Shown here: piece after piece, positions 6,333 to 8,007 of the stretch
Layout of the letters: each line of letters opens with the position of its first letter
How positions within the stretch are numbered: position 1 is the first letter of the stretch
Origin: Candidatus Adiutrix sp.
Lineage (GTDB): Bacteria > Desulfobacterota > Desulfarculia > Adiutricales > Adiutricaceae
DNA length: 8,007 nucleotides
NCBI GenBank assembly: GCA_031273445.1
Contig: JAISRV010000195.1
Location: 1 to 8,007, forward strand
Reading direction: 5' to 3'
Position numbers and translations under genes: made by a program
The notes under the pieces: model-generated
Told to the model about the DNA's origin: nothing
The model's database searches: none
What the model saw: the letters and a program-made list of their open reading frames with translations, nothing else

Positions 6333-7017
6333 CCTGCCCTTCTTCTTGCTCTTCTTCTTCCAGCTCTTCCTGATTTTCTTCGATAATTTCCTCTTCTTTA
6401 TCCGCCGCCGCCTCTTCCTTCAGGGCCGGTGAAGCGCAGGCGTTCAATATATTTTTAATGTAAGTGGAACCGGTCATACTGGCAAAGGGGTCATAGCTGG
6501 CCTTCTCCAATATGTCGATTACTTTTTTGTTGGTTTTCAGAAAATTATTCAGTTTGGCGGCGAGAGCTTGGGAGGCTTCGTCAGCGCTGGTCTCCGGCAG
6601 GCCGCTGGCGCTGGAGTAGACCAACAGCGGATTCGCGTCAAGGCTGGCCTTCAGGGCCTCTTTTTCTTCCTCGGAGCCTTCAAAGTTCTCCAAAATGTCG
6701 GAACGCCGATAAACCCGGGCTTCCCTGGTTTGGCCGTCGTCAATTACCGCGATGACGTAATCATTATCAAGCTCAGGAAATTCCTTAATGGTTTCGGCCG
6801 TGACCGCCGCCATATCGGTGACGATTTTTTCGCTTATATTTTTAAAAGTCAAACTGACCTTATCAGTGGCGCCCGTTGAGGCGGCGGACGCGCTCTCGCC
6901 GCTCAGGAGCCCGCTCAATTCGCTGAGGCTATTATAATTCTGCGCCTTGCCGACGCCCACGTTCAACAGAGCCGGGGCCATATTCTGAACACTGAAAAGC
7001 ATACCGTTAATCGACAT
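6325..7017 (-). CDS. Unrecognised 230-residue protein with Glu-rich C-terminal tail
   Basis: I do not recognise this protein. The N-terminal 25 residues (MSINGMLFSVQNMAPALLNV at the start) are mildly hydrophobic but lack the charged start of a signal peptide. Residues 28-52 are Ser/Ala/Gly-rich and probably flexible. A mixed segment (53-200) contains VIAVIDDGQTREARVYRRSD (88-107) and probable helices at 113-126 and 145-173. The tail (200-230) is dominated by glutamate and should be disordered and strongly acidic. The only cysteine is C194. There is no membrane span. The ATG at 7017 has GGAGG at 7025-7029 with 7 nt spacing, and a -24/-12 promoter lies at 7078-7093, so expression probably needs sigma-54 and an activator. 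The reading frame, ribosome binding site and promoter make it a real gene; its function is unknown. Confidence 0.8.
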   Translation of the reverse strand: MSINGMLFSVQNMAPALLNVGVGKAQNYNSLSELSGLLSGESASAASTGATDKVSLTFKNISEKIVTDMAAVTAETIKEFPELDNDYVIAVIDDGQTREARVYRRSDILENFEGSEEEKEALKASLDANPLLVYSSASGLPETSADEASQALAAKLNNFLKTNKKVIDILEKASYDPFASMTGSTYIKNILNACASPALKEEAAADKEEEIIEENQEELEEEEQEEGQEN

Positions 7018-7077
7018 CTGAAGACCTCCATGGTTAGTCGGCAGAAAGTTCCGCCGTCGCTGTCAACATTAACAATA

Positions 7078-7093
7078 GCAATTTAAATGCCAA
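7078..7093 (-). promoter_or_regulatory. Sigma-54 (-24/-12) promoter of the 230-residue protein gene
   Basis: The minus strand reads TTGGCATTTAAATTGC followed by T. This has GG and GC exactly 10 nt apart and matches the consensus TGGCAC-N5-TTGCW at nearly every informative base. Transcription would start near 7066, giving a leader of about 48 nt before the ATG at 7017. The parS-like array starts 25 bp upstream. Confidence 0.7.
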
Positions 7094-7196
7094 TTTTGTC
7101 TCTGGCCCCGCCAGACATGTTCCACCTAAATATTTTGCTGGCCCCGCTCAGGCATGTTCCACGTGAAATTTTTTGTCTCTGGCTCCGCGTAAACAT

Positions 7197-7210
7197 GTTC
7201 CACGTGGAAC
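7197..7210. promoter_or_regulatory. Perfect parS palindrome GTTCCACGTGGAAC
   Basis: This 14-bp perfect dyad in the third unit is the same as the parS core reported for Myxococcus xanthus. It is the only unit whose two arms are fully symmetrical. Confidence 0.7.
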
Positions 7211-7352
7211 CTTTTTGTCTCTGGCCCCGCCTAAGAATGTTCCATGTAAATATTTTGACGACTCCGCGTAAACATGTTCCACGTGAAATTTTTTGTCTCT
7301 GGCCCCGCGTAAGAATGTTCCATGTAAATATTTTGACGACTCCGCATAAACA

Positions 7353-7368
7353 TGTTCCACGTGAAACT
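7353..7368. promoter_or_regulatory. Near-consensus parS site
   Basis: TGTTCCACGTGAAACT differs from the general parS consensus only at the last base. It ends the array on the right. Confidence 0.7.
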
Positions 7369-7381
7369 TTTTGTCTCTGGT

Positions 7382-7410
7382 TTGACTCAGGGCCTACGCA
7401 TTCTTATGAA
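7382..7410 (+). promoter_or_regulatory. Possible rightward sigma-70 promoter
   Basis: TTGACT (7382-7387) and TATGAA (7405-7410) stand 17 nt apart just right of the array. No gene follows on the plus strand within the window, so this is weak. Confidence 0.25.
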
Positions 7411-7466
7411 AAAATAAATTAGCGGTTCTGGGCCTGCTTGGGATAATAATTGATTCCTGTATGGGT

Positions 7467-7683
7467 GGGGTCGGCCCGCCCTCCTGGTCGGCTGGAGCCA
7501 TGTCCGCTTGGTTGGCTGGCGGGGCTGTCTTCCTCGGCCGTCATTGCGGGGCTCTGCCCAGGGCAACCGCCCTCGCCTCGCCAGGGGAGGGCCTACGCGG
7601 CCCTGCCCTGGGCCTACCCGCGCCAGGGGCTCCGCCCCTGGACCCCGGTTGTGGCGCCACCGCCGCCGCAACTCGCCTCCGGC
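7467..7683. repeat. GC-rich long direct repeat, copy 1
   Basis: The segment recurs at 7795-8007 with substitutions and small indels; near-identical stretches include 7581-7611 and 7623-7642. It contains consecutive hairpins: CCAGGG-G-AGGGCC paired with GGCCCT-G-CCCTGG around TACGC (7581-7611), and CCAGGGGC/GCCCCTGG around TCC (7623-7641). The 7411-7466 stretch to its left and the 111-bp stretch between the copies hold nothing I can identify. Open frames here are compositional. Confidence 0.75.
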
Positions 7684-7794
7684 TCAAACAAGCGGCGGCG
7701 GGCGGGTCTTTTTCCCCATATAGGTCGCGGTTGGTTGTTGGTCGGCCGGGGCGAGTTGTCTGCCCAGGGTTGGAGTTTTGTCTCCTGCAGGGGC

Positions 7795-8007
7795 GGGGTC
7801 AGCTCGCCCTCTTAGGTCAGCCGGGGCGGGCGGGCGTCCGCTTGGTTGGCTGGCGGCGGGGCTGTCTTCCTTGGCGATCATTGCGGGGCTCTGCCCCGCG
7901 CCCCGCCAGGGGAGGGCCTACGCGGCCCTGCCCTGGACCCACCCGCGCCAGGGGCTCTGCCCCTGGACCCCGGTTCCGTGCCACCGCCGCCGCAACTCGC
8001 CTCCGGC
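7795..8007. repeat. GC-rich long direct repeat, copy 2 (cut by window edge)
   Basis: It mirrors copy 1 at an offset of 324-334 bp. The hairpins are kept: GCGGGGC/GCCCCGC around TCT (7883-7899, perfect here but damaged in copy 1), the 12-bp stem at 7906-7936, and CCAGGGGC/GCCCCTGG around TCT (7948-7966). More copies may follow beyond the window. Confidence 0.75.

Larger units (their letters stand above)
7096..7380. repeat. Tandem array of seven parS-like (ParB-binding) units
   Basis: Seven units of 37-42 bp each carry a core starting TGTTCCA, at 7118, 7155, 7196, 7238, 7275, 7316 and 7353. Four cores have the central CACGTG of the bacterial parS consensus (TGTTNCACGTGAAACA). The core at 7353 matches 15 of 16 positions, those at 7155, 7196 and 7275 match 14 of 16. 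The three others (7118, 7238, 7316) keep the left arm but have a changed right arm (CTAAATA or TGTAAATA). Spacers of two kinds occur, one with TTTTGTCTCTGG and one with TTTTGACGACTCCGC. The last four units form a 78-bp dimer present twice. In the known system ParB dimers load on parS and ParA moves the complex to segregate chromosomes or plasmids. An alternative is a cluster of activator sites for the adjacent sigma-54 promoter. Confidence 0.8.

Noticed and set aside
7061..7066. Perfect TTGACA on the minus strand upstream of the 230-residue gene
   Set aside because: No -10 hexamer at 16-18 nt. The -24/-12 element nearby explains the promoter better.
7096..7380. CRISPR array
   Set aside because: The units repeat along their whole length including the spacers, core palindromes match parS, and there are no unique spacers or cas genes.
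7087..7422. Open plus-strand frame of 111 codons across the repeat array, and a minus-strand frame of 70 codons at 7148-7360
   Set aside because: Both translate the repeats into repeated peptides; the 78-bp dimer is a multiple of three, which keeps frames open. No ribosome binding site supports either.
7450..7881. Several open frames in the GC-rich repeats (plus 7450-7815, plus 7508-7723, minus 7387-7671, minus 7684-7881)
   Set aside because: Pro/Arg/Gly-rich low-complexity translations over hairpin repeats, no ribosome binding sites; stop codons are rare because of base composition.

Overview
The window looks like a chromosomal segment from a GC-rich Gram-negative bacterium. Deltaproteobacteria/Desulfobacterota is the best guess: it has an NtrC-type sigma-54 activator, a sigma-54 (-24/-12) promoter, GC-rich intergenic palindromes and parS-like sites of the sequence used by Myxococcus. 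That placement is inference. Every convincing gene lies on the minus strand and is transcribed leftwards. If the right-hand array is the chromosomal centromere, this fits a replication origin to the right, with genes co-oriented with the fork.

Left part (1-5379), in transcription order: a divergent phosphoglycerate kinase (5379-4084); a soluble PAS-histidine kinase (4074-2902, 9 nt behind pgk); phosphatidylglycerophosphatase A (2909-2424, overlapping the kinase by 8 nt); a CinA C-terminal-type nicotinamide-nucleotide amidohydrolase (2341-1874); a YchF-like protein with a degenerate P-loop (1858-839); and, after about 120 nt, a sigma-54-dependent response regulator running off the left edge (719-1). 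Tight spacing makes pgk to ychF-like a probable operon. The kinase may pair with the downstream regulator.

Middle part (5380-6324): hairpins upstream of pgk; a small cysteine-pair (zinc-ribbon) protein (5774-5544) with its own probable promoter and GC-rich leader; then about 400 nt without a convincing gene. That stretch holds a long bulged stem-loop, several other stems and a plus-strand terminator-like hairpin. I read it as a candidate unrecognised structured RNA on the plus strand.

Right part (6325-8007): an unrecognised 230-residue protein with a glutamate-rich tail, preceded by a strong ribosome binding site and a textbook -24/-12 promoter. Directly upstream of that promoter lies an array of seven parS-like sites (7118-7368) spaced 37-42 bp, including one perfect 14-bp palindrome GTTCCACGTGGAAC. 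Beyond it are two diverged copies of a GC-rich repeat of at least 210 bp, carrying phased hairpins (7467-7683 and 7795-8007, the second cut by the window edge). The parS-like array next to a sigma-54 promoter is the most notable feature. It may be a compact centromere, or an upstream activating region that resembles one. No parA or parB gene is visible in the window.
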